This document shows, in pieces, positions 52,331 to 64,000 of a DNA stretch of 64,000 bases. Origin of the DNA: Coenobita brevimanus (Eukaryota > Arthropoda > Malacostraca > Decapoda > Coenobitidae); assembly GCA_032717465.1 (NCBI GenBank), contig CM064715.1, positions 37,773,604-37,837,603 on the forward strand, in the 5' to 3' direction. Under the pieces are notes generated by a model. It ran no database searches, had not been told where the DNA came from, and saw only the letters and a list, made by a program, of their open reading frames with translations. The position numbers were made by a program, and so were the translations under genes. The first letter of the stretch is position 1. Every line of letters begins with the position of its first letter.

Positions 52331-53027
52331 GGATATGTAGTGCGTGGGGCTTATGAGATTTGGGAGGAAAAACAAAGGTATCACTGATGTAGGAGTGGGG
52401 TGCCGGGATGCTGAGATGTTCTCGGTAATACTTACATATTCAGTGGTCCCCAAACAATTTTTTGTAAAACTGTTGTTTCAGCGAACAAAACACTGCGGTA
52501 ATGAACATGCTCAGAGGTATCGAATTAATTCACGTTCATATTTCTGATAATTTCTTCAGACTAAAACTCACCTATTTTTAGCTGTGAAAACGTGAATATA
52601 TAAGGATCTAACTGCATAACAATGATTTTGAAGGATGAATATTTAAAAATCGATACTATCCCGTTCGCGGTGCACTATCCCCCTCCGCTTCAGGTGCTTT
52701 ACTGAGTGCGCGAGACGACGACTCATACCTAAATACAGACAGCCAGCGCGCGCACCCCACTGCAACTCATCCCCTCTCCAAGCCAGCCAGTCAAAGTCTC
52801 ACGCGACACTGCCAAGCCTGCTCATTGGCTCAAACTGTTCAGCTGATGTTCCCAGAAACCTCAGGATGAAAACTGACGACGCTCAGTCCATAGACTTAAT
52901 TCTTAGGAAAAAAGTAAATAGATAAAAAATATATATATACACGCAGAGTGTAATTTTACCTCTTCATATGCTTTATTAATACAGAAGCTGACAAAATTAT
53001 TTCTGGTTAGGAGTCATTATGAAGGCT

Positions 53028-53065
<38 letters not shown>

Positions 53066-53094
53066 GTGAGTGAGGTGGATAGCTTGAACGACGA

Positions 53095-53160
<66 letters not shown>

Positions 53161-53329
53161 GAGTATATGGGCTGTCTGTTGTAGTTCTCCCATCTTTACG
53201 CTTTGGTGTTCCTGTTTCTGGATTCCTCCCTCCCAAGTATTAAAGGGAAAACAGAATAACTGATGAATTAGTTATTCTTACACCCGTGACTCGCGAAGTA
53301 TGAGTTTGCGTGATGTTCCGAGCAGTGCG
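52331..53329. other. No recognisable gene; microsatellites and a CG-rich patch
   Basis: 52660-52830 is locally rich in CG dinucleotides (GCGCGAGACGACGAC, CCAGCGCGCGCACC) and contains CTCATTGGCTC, an inverted CCAAT-type box. It could be promoter-like DNA, but no gene follows. (GT)n at 53031-53064 and (TA)n at 53098-53157 are present. Confidence 0.5.
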
Positions 53330-54561
53330 TGTGTCAACAATGGAACTCAAACAGTTCTTATCCGATTGTAGCCAAATTAGGTGGAAGGACTGAGCAGCAC
53401 CTAATGGAAAGCGCCCCCTCCCCCCCTTTTTTTAACAATAGGACAAAAGTCAAGGTCACAAGACTAGGTCCAACACTGACCTTGCAAAATCATCTTCAGC
53501 AATTTTCATCCAGTATTGGCCAAACTTGGGCAAAGGTTGAGGGTAGGAAAACTATGAAGGGATTCAGTTCTGACAACACTTAAGTCAAAGATTAAGATCA
53601 CAGGATAAGGTCAAAGTTCTACCATTGTGTGTGATTGTTTACAAAATAATTTAAAGAGTTCTGATCCGATTTTAACCAAATTTGGTGGAAAGGTTGAGGG
53701 TCATGCAAGGAGCAAACTAATTGTTTTTTAGAGCAATAGGTTGTAAGACTGCACCACATTGCATAGTCAACATAAACAGTATTTGTCCAATTTGAACCAA
53801 ATTGTGGAACAACTGAGGATAAGGCAAGGATAAAAGGGTTCTATTTTTAAGTCAGTCAGTGGTTAAGGACACAGGCAATGGTCAAATGCCAAGGTTACAA
53901 GGCAAGATCATCTCAGTTTTGATCTGATTTAAACCATACTAAGTAGAAGGGTTAAGAGTCACGCAAGAACGAAGAGATTCAGTGTTAAGAACAACCAGTC
54001 ATAAGATAAGATCATAAGGCAAGGTAAAAAGTCGACCTGTGCATGAGCTAGACAACTAGTACAGTTTTTATCAGATTTGGGTCACTCTTGGTGGATGAGT
54101 TGAGGGTCACCCAAAAAGTTAATTTACTGATTTGATAACAATCGATCAAATGTCAGTCACGTGACAAGGTAGCTTATACAGTTTTTCTCTGATGTTGCAA
54201 AATATGTGGAAGGATTCAGTTTGGTTAAAAAAAAAAAAAATCAAAACAATCAGTGGGCATGTCCACAGGGAAGGGTCAGATACCAAGGTCACAGAGCAAA
54301 GTCAATTCCAACAGTTTTGTACTGATTTAAACCAGAGTTGGTGGAAGAGTTAAGAGTTATGTAAGGATGAAGTAATCAGATTTTGAGAGTAATTTTTTTA
54401 AGCTAAAAGTCACAGGGCAAAGTCTAATATTCGGCCCTTAGACCAATCGTTGGTAGTTGGTGTTGCACACTCTAAATGCCGCTTCTTGTTACTGGGGTGA
54501 ACTGGTTAACATAACAAGAAAGTAACTGGGTACGATGATTTCTAATTATTCACTTTCTACT

Positions 54562-54856
54562 GCCCCCTGAGGGTAGGGGGGTTTCAAGGATACTCCCCCA
54601 GTAGGCTTTGCCTGCTTGTCGTATGAGGTGACTAAAAGGGTTGGTGGTGGATTAGTGCCCCACCCCGTAAAAGGAACTACCTACAGCTAACAAAGCGCCT
54701 CAGACCAGGACGGACCATACGTTGACAACTAAGGAACGGACAAAGGACATTCTAAGGGCAGTCAAATGGTGGGTGACAGAGCGACTTGGAGGCGTTTTGT
54801 CTGCGGCCACGCTTTGCGGGATTAGGGCGTCAGGCCATAGATAGGCAGATAGATAG
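54562..54856 (+). mobile_element. Internally deleted RTE-1 derivative, form 2
   Basis: Plus strand. It starts GCCCCCTGAGGGTAGGGGGG and continues through the RTE-1 5' UTR to GGACATTCTAAGG at about 54757, then switches to the last 100 bases of RTE-1 (GTCAAATGGTGGGTGACAGA, GGCGTTTTGT, GGATTAGGGCGTC) and a TAGATAGG..TAGATAG tail. The retained 3' part is about 70 bases longer than in form 1 (5507-5746) and most resembles copy C. Confidence 0.8.
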
Positions 54857-55018
54857 TGTTACAGGTAATAGTAAAATCCCATTTTGTCTTTGTTAAGGAA
54901 GCGGAGGGCACAAAACCTCTCCTTCGCTTCAACCCTTTGTGAAACTTATAGGTTATATCTATTTTTATACCCGTGCTCACACAAAGAAGTATGTACAGTA
55001 CAGTATTATGTTTTGTTC

Positions 55019-55019
<1 letters not shown>

Positions 55020-55081
<62 letters not shown>
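55020..55081. repeat. (GT)n microsatellite
   Basis: About 30 GT units. Confidence 0.95.
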
Positions 55082-55082
<1 letters not shown>

Positions 55083-55477
55083 CAAGGTAACTCAAAAGGG
55101 TTTCATATTGTTTTAACCAAATTTGGTGAAAGGTTTGAGAATAGAAAAATATTGTTTTTGTGACAAAGAAGTCAAAGGTCAGAGTCACGGTGATAGGATG
55201 AAGTTTGTCCTAGCAAGGTTAGCATAAAAATTTATCCAATTTACATCAAGCATTGTGGTGGCAGGTGGTGGCGACCATTAACCACTCACGATGTAATGCT
55301 GCCTACTTCTTCCTTCACCTATGTCTTTTTTTTTCTGTATCTGCTCTCCACTTATCCTATTTCTCCCATCCCTCCTGTCGTTTCTTTATTATTCTTCTTT
55401 CCACTTTTGGTGGTTCTACACTGAGTGACAAACCTGTAACCTACGAAATAATTTACATTGCTGGGTGCAAACCATCT

Positions 55478-58257
55478 ATCTATCTCTCTACCTATTGCCA
55501 GACTCCTCTATCACGTGGGTGGCCACAAACATATCGCCTCTGTGTCGCCCTGTCCACCGCCATTCTACTGCCCTGCTCCCAGCTCACACCCCTCTCTCTC
55601 ATATACCTCTCCTCTCCACCTCTCCATCTCTTCCTCGGCCTTCCTCTCCCTCTTCCCCCCCTCCACCTCACTCGCATACACCCTCCTCGTTAGTCTCTCA
55701 CTCTCCATCATCTCCACATGGCCAAACAACCTCAATGTATTTCTCTTGATGCTTGCTATTACATCAGCATCCACACCACAACGCTCCTTCACTTCCTCAT
55801 TTGCCAGTCGGTCTCTACACGTAACTCCACATGCTCCTCTCAAATAACTCATTTCCACTGCTCTCACTCCTGGCTTCTGTCCTTCCAACATGGTCCAAGC
55901 TTCACTTCCGTACGTTAGGGTTGGTATCACAATACACTCATCCAGCGACTTTTTAACTTCCATGTTCACTTCCATGTCCCTTATCACCGCTTTCAAACAA
56001 CCAGCAACCTTTCTTCCCTGTTCTACCCTTTCGAGCACTGCACACTCTACTTTTCCATCCTTATTCATCACACAACCCAGGTACTTAAACGTGCACACAT
56101 TTTCCATTTCCTCCTCATTCAGATTCACTGTACTTTCATTGGCTTCATTTCTCTCGAAGAAAATAACGTTATTTTTCCCTACATTCACCTTTAGATTCCG
56201 TTTCTTACACACTCTTCCAAACATTAACCAAGCCTTGTAGTCTTCCTTCGTCTTCGCTTAACAACACAGCATCATCTGCAAACAAGAGTACAGGGAGTTC
56301 CCAAACACTGCCCTCTCTTATTGAGGTCGCTCCAGCATCGACTGCCCTACCTTATACCTCTTTTATAACCCCATCCATTTACAGATTGAGCAAACATGGG
56401 GCCATGACACATCCCTGTTTCAGTCCAACATTCAAATAGAAAAATTACTCAGTTCACTATCTAAACGTACTGCGGCCTTAGCCCCCTCATATATGCATTC
56501 TCCAAATCCATGAAGGCCGCAGACAACTTCTTTCCCTTCTCTAGAAACTTTTCCTATAAAGATTTAAGAATGAATATCTGATCTACACAACGTCTTCCCT
56601 TCCTAAAACCTCCCTGTTCTTCTCCAACTAATTCCCCTGTTATTTCCCTAACTCTGTCAATACGTATCCTACCATATGCTTTCTCTATTACACTAAGAAG
56701 AAATGCCACTACGATTACCACACACACACTTCTTTTTTCCCCTTTTCCTTTGTACAGGGGAATAATTATACCTGACCTCCAATCCTCCGGGACTTTACCT
56801 TCCTTCCAGGTCAATCTGCATATATTCCATATCCAGTCTACTACTATCTCTCCATTTCACCACACACTTCATCACTTCCTCGGGCTTTCCCCATTTTGAC
56901 ATTCTTCATTACATTCACTACTTCCATCTTAATAATTTCTTCCTCTCTTCTCATCTCCCTCCTTCTCCCAGCCATTCCGCAGCCATTTATACTCGCAATA
57001 CATTCATTCTCTATGTTCAACAATTCCTTAAAGTGTTCTCTCCTTCTGCTTATTTGTTCTCCCACCATTTTTGTCTTTCACTCCTCGACTTACTTCTGTA
57101 TCACCTTGTCTAACTCTCTTTACCTCTTTTCACACATTTCCTTACATTTCCTCCACTTTACACTCAAATTCCTTCCAAATTCCTCATCCACTCTCTTCTT
57201 ACCCTCCCCTACTAATATTATCACCTCTCTCTTCCTTTCTACATATAAGTCTCTCTTCCATCTGTCAACCTCCTCCACGCACCCTGTTTCTCATCCACTC
57301 AATATGTGCTTTCTTCTTTTGCGCCAGTCTGTCTCACCTCTTCATTCCACCATGCTGTTCCTTGCACCCTTTTTTGTCCTCTCTTCACCCCAGACACCAC
57401 CTCACATGCTGAACAGATTTCTTCTGTGAATATCTTGCACATACCTTCCACATCCCCCATCTGCTTCAGATCATATTTACCTAATCGCTCCTCCACTTCT
57501 CTCTTATATTCTGCCTTTTTTACATCCACTTGCAACGTTTCTACCCTCCTTGTGTGGACTACTTCCTCCTGTCCTTCCCTTCTCCTACTCCTCCATTCCA
57601 TTTGAACCTTGACTTTCACCACAACCATGTGGTGGTCAAAATCCGCTCCCCCATCCTCTGTATGCTCTTGCATCCATTACACACCTCATTCTATCATCCA
57701 CACACACACATAATCAGTCATTGCCTTCCTTTCATTCATTTCACCATCCACCCTTCTCATCACTCGCCACGTATACCTATAGATCATTTTGTGCCTGAAA
57801 AGGGTTTTAGCTATCACCAACCCGCTCGCGGCACAAATGTCCACTAAAACATTGCCATTCTCATCCATCTCTGCAGGCACACCCCACTCACCAACTACTC
57901 CATCTACCTTCACATTCCCTACTTTTCCATTCATATCTCCAGTAAAAAACACTCTCTCATTTCTTTCAAAGTTTTCCATGCATGCTTCCACATTTGTCCA
58001 GAACTCTTCTCTCACTCTGCTTCCACGATCTTGTGTTGGTGCATAGACGTCCACAATCACCCACATTTGTAGTCCAACTTTCACTCTTACCCACACAATC
58101 CTTGAACCAACTGATCAATACTCTCTTGTATTCTCCTTCCATCTGTTACTTACAACAATACACACTCCTTCTTTTGTCCTTTCATTCTCACCTACTCCCG
58201 CACATATACCCCATCCATACTCCCATTCTCTCACACTCTCACCTCTCCATTTAGTTT
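55478..58257 (-). mobile_element. RTE-1 LINE, copy D
   Basis: Minus-strand copy from the endonuclease (5' limit 58257, truncated after the ETKWRGE motif) to the (TATC)-type tail at 55478-55494. It is joined directly to RTE-1 fragment E at 58257/58258. Confidence 0.88.
55492..58257 (-). pseudogene. RTE-1 copy D endonuclease-reverse transcriptase
   Basis: Endonuclease at 58250-57686: ETKWRGESVREWEYGWGI, MWVRVKVGLQMWVI and VFFTGDMNGKVGNV. Linker at 57673-57299 with DFDHHMVVVKVKVQ and VQGTAWWNEEVRQ. RT remnants at 57068-56554: KEGKVPEDWRSGIIIPLYKG and GGFRKGRRCVDQIF; the region around 56500 is deleted relative to copy B. C-terminal piece at 56224-55565: FKYLGCVMNKDGK, YGSEAWTMLEGQ, ACGVTCRDRL and LRLFGHVEMM (the family W is replaced by L). 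Multiple frameshifts; inactive. Confidence 0.85.
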
Positions 58258-58640
58258 CTACTACTATCTCTCCCCCATGCTTCAGCATTTCACCACACTC
58301 CATCAATTCCTGGGGCTTTCCCTATTTTGACTTTCTTCATTGCTTTCACAACTTCCAATCTACTGATTTCTTCCTGTCTTCTCACCTCCCTCCTTCTCCC
58401 AGCCATTCCCCAGCCACTTATACTCGCATTACTTTAAGTCTCTATGTTCAACAATTCATTAAAGTGTTATCTCCATCTGCTCACTTTTTCTCCCTTCTCA
58501 ACTAGTAATCTACCATTTTTATCTTTCACTCCCCTACTAACTTCATTGCCACCCTGTCTCTCTTCACCTCTTTTTAGAACATTTTCTTACATACCCTCCA
58601 CTTGATACTCAATTTCCTTCCAAATTCCTCATCCACTCTC
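58258..58640 (-). mobile_element. RTE-1 fragment E
   Basis: Pre-RT segment (compare 7845-8230 in copy B), minus strand, encoding a GID-CGEMLKHGGEIVVE-like end. Its 3' side is cut at 58258, where it fuses to the endonuclease of copy D. Its 5' side is cut at 58640, where J1 copy 2 inserted with its poly(A). Confidence 0.8.
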
Positions 58641-61600
58641 TTCTCTTTTTTTTTTTTTATGCGAGGAAGAAGGAACCAAAAGCCAAGAGCCCGCAGTAAC
58701 AGTTCCCTCCAAGAGAAAAACAAAATACAATAGAGAGCCAAATTCAAGATCCGATCATTTCGAGATGCCTGGACACACTGCATTTGAAAGAATGGAGATC
58801 ATAGGCAGCAGGGAAATACAGACAGAGGGAGACAGTTCCAGAGTTGACCTGTTGCATAAATGAAAGACTGGGAGTAACGGTCAACTCTTGCATTAGAGAG
58901 TTGGACAGAAAAGGGATGAGAGTTTGCTGCCAGACGGGTGCTACGCGCTCGTCGTAGAGCTGGAGGAATGCAAGCAGACAGTTCAGAGGAGCAGTGACCA
59001 TTAAAGTAGCGATAGAAAAGAGATAAAGATGCAAAAGTGCAGCGAAGAGACAGAGGTTGAAGGGAGTCAGTAAGAGGAGGAGAGTTAATGAGACGAAAAG
59101 CCTTTGACTCCACCCTATTGAGAAGAGCTGTATGTGGGGAGCCTCCCCACACATGAGAGTTGTACTCCACACAGGGGTGGATAAAACCCCTGTATAGAGT
59201 CAACAATTGTGCAGGGGTAAAGAAAGAGCGGAGTCGGCTTAGCACACCCAATCTCTTGGAAGCAGATTTTACACGAGATGTAATATGATCTTTCCAAGAT
59301 AAGTCCCGAAGAAATGAAACCCCAAGCATGTTCAAGGATGATGCAGGATTAAGCTGAATATTATTAAACATTAGTGGGTATACCTGTGGAAGATTTTGTC
59401 GGGTTGATAGGTGTACGAACTGAGTCTTAGATGCATTAAAAATAACCATTTTATTTTTACCCCAGTCAGAGATACGAGCCAAGTCAGACATTAGGTGTGC
59501 CATAGCCTCATCCCTTGTTTGCTGAAGTAACTGCTGAGATGGACGTTGCGGGAACCGAATGGAGAGGTGAAGGGTGGAGTCATCAGCGTATGAGTGGATA
59601 GGGGGTAAATGTACAGCTTAGAAGGTCATTGATGAATAAAAGGAAGAGAGTTGGTGATAGGACAGAGCCCTGAGAAACAACATTATTAATATATCTAGGA
59701 GAAGAACGATGGCCGTCTACAACTGGGGCTATAGAATGACCAGAAAGGAAGCTAGAGATGAAGGCACAGATAGAAGGATAGAAACAGTAAGAGGGCTGTT
59801 TGGAAATTGAAGATTTATGCCAGACTCGATTGAAAGCCTTTGAAATGTCAAGTGCAATGGCAGCTTTCGCCAAAGTCCCGAAAGGAGGATGACCAGGATT
59901 CTGAAAAGTAGGTGAGATCGCCAGTGGAGCGTCCCTGACGGAATGCATACTGACGATCAGAAAGAAGGTTGTGATAAGGAAGATGCTTTAAAATTTTCCT
60001 ATTAAGAGTTGACTCGAAAACTTTTGTGATACAGGATGTTAAAGCAATTGGACGATAGTTAGAGGGTTGGGAATGGTCACCCTTCTTTGGGACTGGCTGA
60101 ATGAGAGCAAACTTCCAGCAAGAAGGAAAGGTACAAGTTGATATACAAAGGCAAAAGAGTTTGCCTAGGCTAGGTGTAAGCACAGAGGCACAGTTCATGA
60201 GAACAACAGGAGGGACTCCATAAGGCCCATATGCCTTGTTATCATTGAGGCCTGTGATGGCAGAAAATACATCAGCTGAAGAAACTTTAATGTCAGCCAT
60301 GAGGAAGTCAGAGGGGGGGAAGTGATGGAGGAACAGCACCGGAATTGTCTAAGGTGGAATTGAAGGAGAAAGTCTGAACGATGAGATCTGCTTTATCAGT
60401 AGACGAAATAGCTACAGAGCCATCAGAGTAGAAAAGAGGAGGGAAGGATGATGAGGTAAAGTTGTTAGAAAGGTTTTTGGCAAGGTGCCAGAAGGAGCGG
60501 GAAGAATTCGAGTTGGAGAGTTGAGAGCACTTAGTACAGATGAAACTATTTTTATCAGAGTGAAGAACAGACTTAGCATGATTCTGGGCAGATATGTATA
60601 AAAGATGTGATTCAGGGGTGGGTTGGCTCCGGTATCTTTTATAGGCTCTCTCCTTGTTACAGACAGCATTAGAACAAGCATGATTAAACCAAGGCTTTCT
60701 TGCATTAGTCAAAGGATATGAGAAAGGAATGTATTCTTCCATGCCCGAGAGAATAACCTCAGTAATGCGCAAGGCACACTTTGATGGCTCCTGGCCATGG
60801 AAGTAATAATCATTCCAGGGAAAGTCAAAGAGGTACTGCCTGAGGGCCTCCCAATCCACAGCTCCAAAGTGCCACAGATGACGTTTCTTTGGAGGGTCCA
60901 CAGGCCATACTGGAGCGATAGGACAGATTAAGGTGATAAGGTTGTGATTGGAGGAGCCCAACGGAGAGAAAAGATTAACAGTGTAAGCAGAAGAATTAGT
61001 TTTAAGGAAGAGGTCAGGTATGGTGGAGCTCACTCCAAGGCAGTCAGGGATATGGGTAGGGTGCTGTACAAGCTGCTCTAGGTCAGTAAGGATAGAAAAG
61101 GTGTAGACTTGTTCACCAGGTGGATCAGTGAAAGGAGAGGAGAGCCAAAGGTGGTGGTGAACATTGAAATCTCCTAGAATGGAGATTTCAGAGAAAGGAG
61201 AAATGGATAGAATGCGTTCCATCATCGAAGTAAGATAGTCAAAGAATTTTTCAGTCAGTAGAATTGGGAGATAATTAAACAGCGCAGATATATTTAGTCA
61301 GAGAATGACAGGAAAGCTGAAACCAGAGTGTAGAGAATTCAGAAGAATCGAGTTTAGGAACACGAGAACAAGATAAGTCGTTGCATATATACAGTATACA
61401 CAACAGCCACCTTTGGCTTTGAAATGAGTATAGAGAAAATAGGAGGATACAGAAAAAGGTCTGCTGTCAGTTGCCTCAGACAGCTGAGTCTCAAAAAAAG
61501 AAGGTGAGGTTTAGAGAAGGAGAGGTGGTGTTCAACAGAGCGAAAGTTAGAGGAAAGGCCGCGAATGTTGCAAAAATGAAGAAGAGAGTCAGACAGTGGT

Positions 61601-61822
61601 TCCAGGCAGCTCGAGTCGTCACCGGGAGAGGGGCGGAAGGTGGGGGCATTTATGGTCCCCCCCCCCTGGGGACTCCAAGGCCACGTGTTGTGCTGCCATG
61701 ATTTTTAAATTTTGGAAAAGGAAGTGTGGTGTCTTCTGTGCATGTAGTTTGGTGTTGATAGTTAGAGAAACTTGTATTGGAGAGCATGCTGGCCTACTTT
61801 CTGTGTTACTGAGACACTGAAA
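58641..61822 (-). mobile_element. Jockey-like LINE, family J1, copy 2, about 3.2 kb
   Basis: Full-length-looking minus-strand copy with a 12-base poly(A) (T-run at 58645-58657) inserted into RTE-1 sequence. The 5' limit at 61822 equals that of copy 1. It is very similar to copies 1 and 3 by eye. Confidence 0.9.
58799..61225 (-). pseudogene. J1 copy 2 endonuclease-reverse transcriptase
   Basis: At 61225-60308 a 305-residue piece holds the endonuclease end ([27 protein letters not shown] with N in place of the catalytic D of SDH) and the pre-RT region. At 60339-59848: KAYGPYGVPPVVLMNCA (D replaced by Y) and NYRPIALTSCITK. At 59948-59583: IALDISKAFNRVWHKS (the catalytic D is N) and SQGSVLSPTLFLLFIND. 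Another frame resumes near the SYADDS box at 59581, and 59503-58799 runs open through the C-terminal part. Several catalytic residues are replaced as well as frames broken, so it is inactive. The endonuclease N-terminus lies upstream to about 61560. Confidence 0.85.
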
Positions 61823-62085
61823 ATGGTGGTGTCTGTGCACTGGCGTTTATTTGCATTTATGTGTGGGGATGGGTGTTGAGGAGGGTGAGTGTCTATCTTT
61901 CTGTGTATTTGGGTGTTTGAGCGTTTGTTTATGTTTAATTATTTGTGCGTTTGAATAATAATTTATTTGTTTGCGTGTTTTTAAGGATGTTTCTTTGTGT
62001 GTTTTTCCAGGTGTGTTGAACATTTTGAAATTCCCAGTCTCAATTGATTGTTACGGAACAGAGAAAGATAATGTACACTTTACGT
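61823..62085. other. No recognisable gene
   Basis: T/G-rich spacer between J1 copies 2 and 3 (GTGTTTGAGCGTTTGTTTATG-like phrases). Nothing is recognised. Confidence 0.5.
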
Positions 62086-63985
62086 GTCAGTAAGAGGAGG
62101 AGAGTTAATGAGACGAAAAGCCTTTGACTCCACCCTATTGAGAAGAGCTGTATGTGGGGAGCCTCCCCACACATGAGAGTTGTACTCCACACAGGGGCGG
62201 ATAAAACCCCTGTATAGAGTCAACAATTGTGCAGGGGTAAAGAAAGAGCGGAGTCGGCTTAGCACACCCAATCTCTTGGAAGCAGATTTTACACGAGATG
62301 TAATATGACCTTTCCAAGATAAGTCCCGAGTAAATGAAACCCCAAGCATGTTCAAGGATGATGCAGGATTAAGCTGAATATTATTAAACATTAGTGGGTA
62401 TACCTGTGGAAGATTTTGTCGGGTTGACAGGTGTACGAACTGAGTCTTAGATGCATTAAAAATAACCATTTTATTTTTACCCCAGTCAGAGATACGAGCC
62501 AAGTCGGACATTAGGTGTGCCATAGCCTCATCCCTTGTTTGTTGAAGTAACCGTTGAGATGGGTGTTGCAGGAACCGAATGGAAAGGTGAAGGGTGGAGT
62601 CATCAGCGTATGAGTGGATAGGGTTAGATGTACAGCTTAGAAGATCATTGATGAATAAAAGGAAGAGAGTTGGTGATAGGACAGAGCCCTGAGGAACACC
62701 ACTGTTGATAGATCTAGGAGAAGAACGATGGCCGTCTACAACAGTGGCTATAGAACGACCAGAAAGGAAGCTAGTGATGAAGGCACAGATAGAAGGATAG
62801 AAACCGTAGGAGGGCAGTTTGGAAATTAAAGATTTATGCCAGACTCGATCGAAAGCCTTTCAGATGTCAAGTGCAATGGCAAAGCTTTCGCCAAAGTCCC
62901 GAAAGGAGGATGACCAGGAGTCTGAAAGGTAGGTGAGAAGATCGCCAGTGGAGCGTCCCTGACGGAACCCGTACTGACGATCGGAAAGAAGGTTGTGATG
63001 GGAAAGATGCCTTAAAATTTTTCTATTGAGAATTGACTCGAAAACTTTTGAAATACAGGACGTTAAAGCAATTGGACGATAGTAGGAGGGTTGGGAGTGG
63101 TCACCCTTTCTTTGGGACTGGCTGAATGAGAGCAAACTTCCAGCAAGAAGGAAAGGTACAAGTTGACAGACAAAGGTGAAAGAGTTTGCCTAGGCAGGGT
63201 GTAAGCACAGAAGCACAGTTCTTGAGAACAACAGGAGGGACCCCATCAGGCCCATATGCCTTGTTAGTACTGAGGCCAGTGATGGCAGAAAATACATCAG
63301 CTGAAGAAATTTTAATGTCAGCCATGAGGAAGTCAGAGGGGGGAAGTGATGGAGGAACAGCACCGGAATCGTCTAAGGTGGAATTGGAGGAGAAAGTCTG
63401 TGTGAAGAGATCTGCTTTATCAGTAGAAGAAATAGCTACAGAACCATCAGAGTAGAAAAGAGGAGGGAAGGATGATGAGGTAAAGTTGTTAGAAAGGTTT
63501 TTGGCAAGGTGCCAGAAGGAGTGGGTAGAATTCGAGTTGGAGAGTTGAGAGCATTTAGTACGGATGAAATTATTTTTAGCAGAGTGAAGAACAGACTTAG
63601 CACAATTCCGGGCAGAAACGTAAAGATGATGTGATTCAGGGGTGGGTTGGCTCCGGTACCTTTTGTAGGCCCTCTCCTTGTTGCGGACAGCATTAGAACA
63701 AGCGTGATTAAACCAAGGCTTTCTTGCATTAGTCAAAGGATATGAGAAAGGAATGTATGCTTCCATGCCCGAGAGAATAACCTCCGTAATGCGCAAGGCA
63801 CACTCAGATGGCTCACGGCCATGGAAGCAATAATCATTCCAAGGAAAATCAAAGAAGTACTGCCTGAGGGTCTCCCAGTCCACGGCTCCAAAATGCCACA
63901 GACGACGTTTCCCTGGAGGGTCCACAGGCCTTACCGAAGTGATAGGACAGGTTAAGGTGATGAGGCTGTGATCAGAGGAGCCCAA
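62080..63985 (-). pseudogene. J1 copy 3 reverse transcriptase
   Basis: At 63985-63101 a 294-residue piece runs from SSDHSLITL (intact SDH) through KAYGPDGVPPVVLKNCA (intact PDG) to QPVPKKG, where a one-base insertion in a T run near 63108 shifts the frame. At 63135-62860: NYRPIALTSCISK-like and YGFRQGRSTGDLLTY, ending IALDI. A stop-type change at about 62860 (TTCAGATGTC against TTGAGATGTC) interrupts it, then SYADDSTLH at about 62605 and 62523-62080 NASKTQFVHLSTRQN to CVEYNSHVWGG. Best conserved of the J1 copies in catalytic residues, but 3'-truncated. Confidence 0.85.
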
Positions 63986-64000
63986 CGGAGAGAGAAGATT
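62086..64000 (-). mobile_element. Jockey-like LINE, family J1, copy 3, running off the window
   Basis: Minus strand, same orientation as copies 1 and 2. The 3' end is missing: homology starts abruptly at 62086 inside the RT C-terminal region, with no 3' UTR or poly(A). The 5' part continues beyond 64000. Confidence 0.9.

Larger units (their letters stand above)
53330..55260. repeat. Degenerate tandem repeat block
   Basis: A core such as ACAGTTTTTATCCGATTT, followed by AACCAAATTTGGTGGAAGGG and TTGAGGGTCA, recurs roughly every 110-170 bases (near 53348, 53500, 53655, 53778, 53920, 54065, 54180, 54310, 55100, 55225). It is often followed by AAGGTCACA. Units are diverged. The RTE-1 derivative and a (GT)n array are inserted within it. 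Confidence 0.7.

Overview
The window looks like intergenic or intronic DNA from an invertebrate with a repeat-dense genome. The best guess is a decapod crustacean, probably a crab. This is inferred from the mix of RTE-, CR1- and Jockey-type LINEs, piggyBac, Tigger and Tc1 remnants, and the many (GT)n, (TA)n, (GA)n and (TAGA)n microsatellites. No host protein gene could be recognised with confidence. Nearly every coding signal belongs to a mobile element, and most are frameshifted or truncated. One 100-base run of N (51157-51256) marks an assembly gap.

Layout. 1-9566: RTE-type LINEs (family RTE-1, minus strand, copies A and B; a fragment of family RTE-2, plus strand), a Tc1 transposase fragment, small SINE-like repeats and a CR1 scrap. 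9567-31020: one CR1-type LINE on the minus strand, split by an 18.6-kb insertion. The insertion holds two elements in series, each bounded by TGTACA: element X (11857-28676) and palindromic element Y (28683-30462). With one TGTACA kept, the CR1 ORF1 reading frame closes across the site. X has inverted terminal arms of about 2 kb, a broken gene with two C2H2 fingers on the minus strand (19622-22675) and the first 33 codons of a divergent THAP-domain gene on the plus strand (23986). Later insertions sit inside X: a 3.4-kb piggyBac with TTAA duplications, a 1.5-kb retroposon carrying a cold-shock-domain ORF, tRNA-derived SINEs, a 5S rRNA-derived SINE, a CR1 fragment and a 731-bp inverted-repeat element. 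For four of these insertions the opposite arm preserves the empty site.

31033-45908: CR1, Jockey and RTE-2 fragments, a 95-bp minisatellite, a Tigger/pogo transposase with one in-frame stop, a decayed piggyBac, RTE-1 copy C and a tRNA-derived SINE. 45909-64000: three minus-strand copies of one Jockey-type LINE, two of them about 3.2 kb and ending at the same 5' point, mixed with RTE-2, RTE-1 copies D and E, a G/T-rich block, degenerate tandem repeats and an internally deleted RTE-1 derivative.

How the parts work together. The LINEs supply endonuclease and reverse transcriptase. The short elements look like their dependants: two internally deleted RTE-1 forms keep only the 5' UTR and 3' tail, and the 5S-headed SINE ends in the same tail. 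The nested order gives a relative chronology: CR1 first, then X and Y, then piggyBac, cold-shock retroposon, SINEs and MITE. All comparisons were made by eye; no identity values were calculated.
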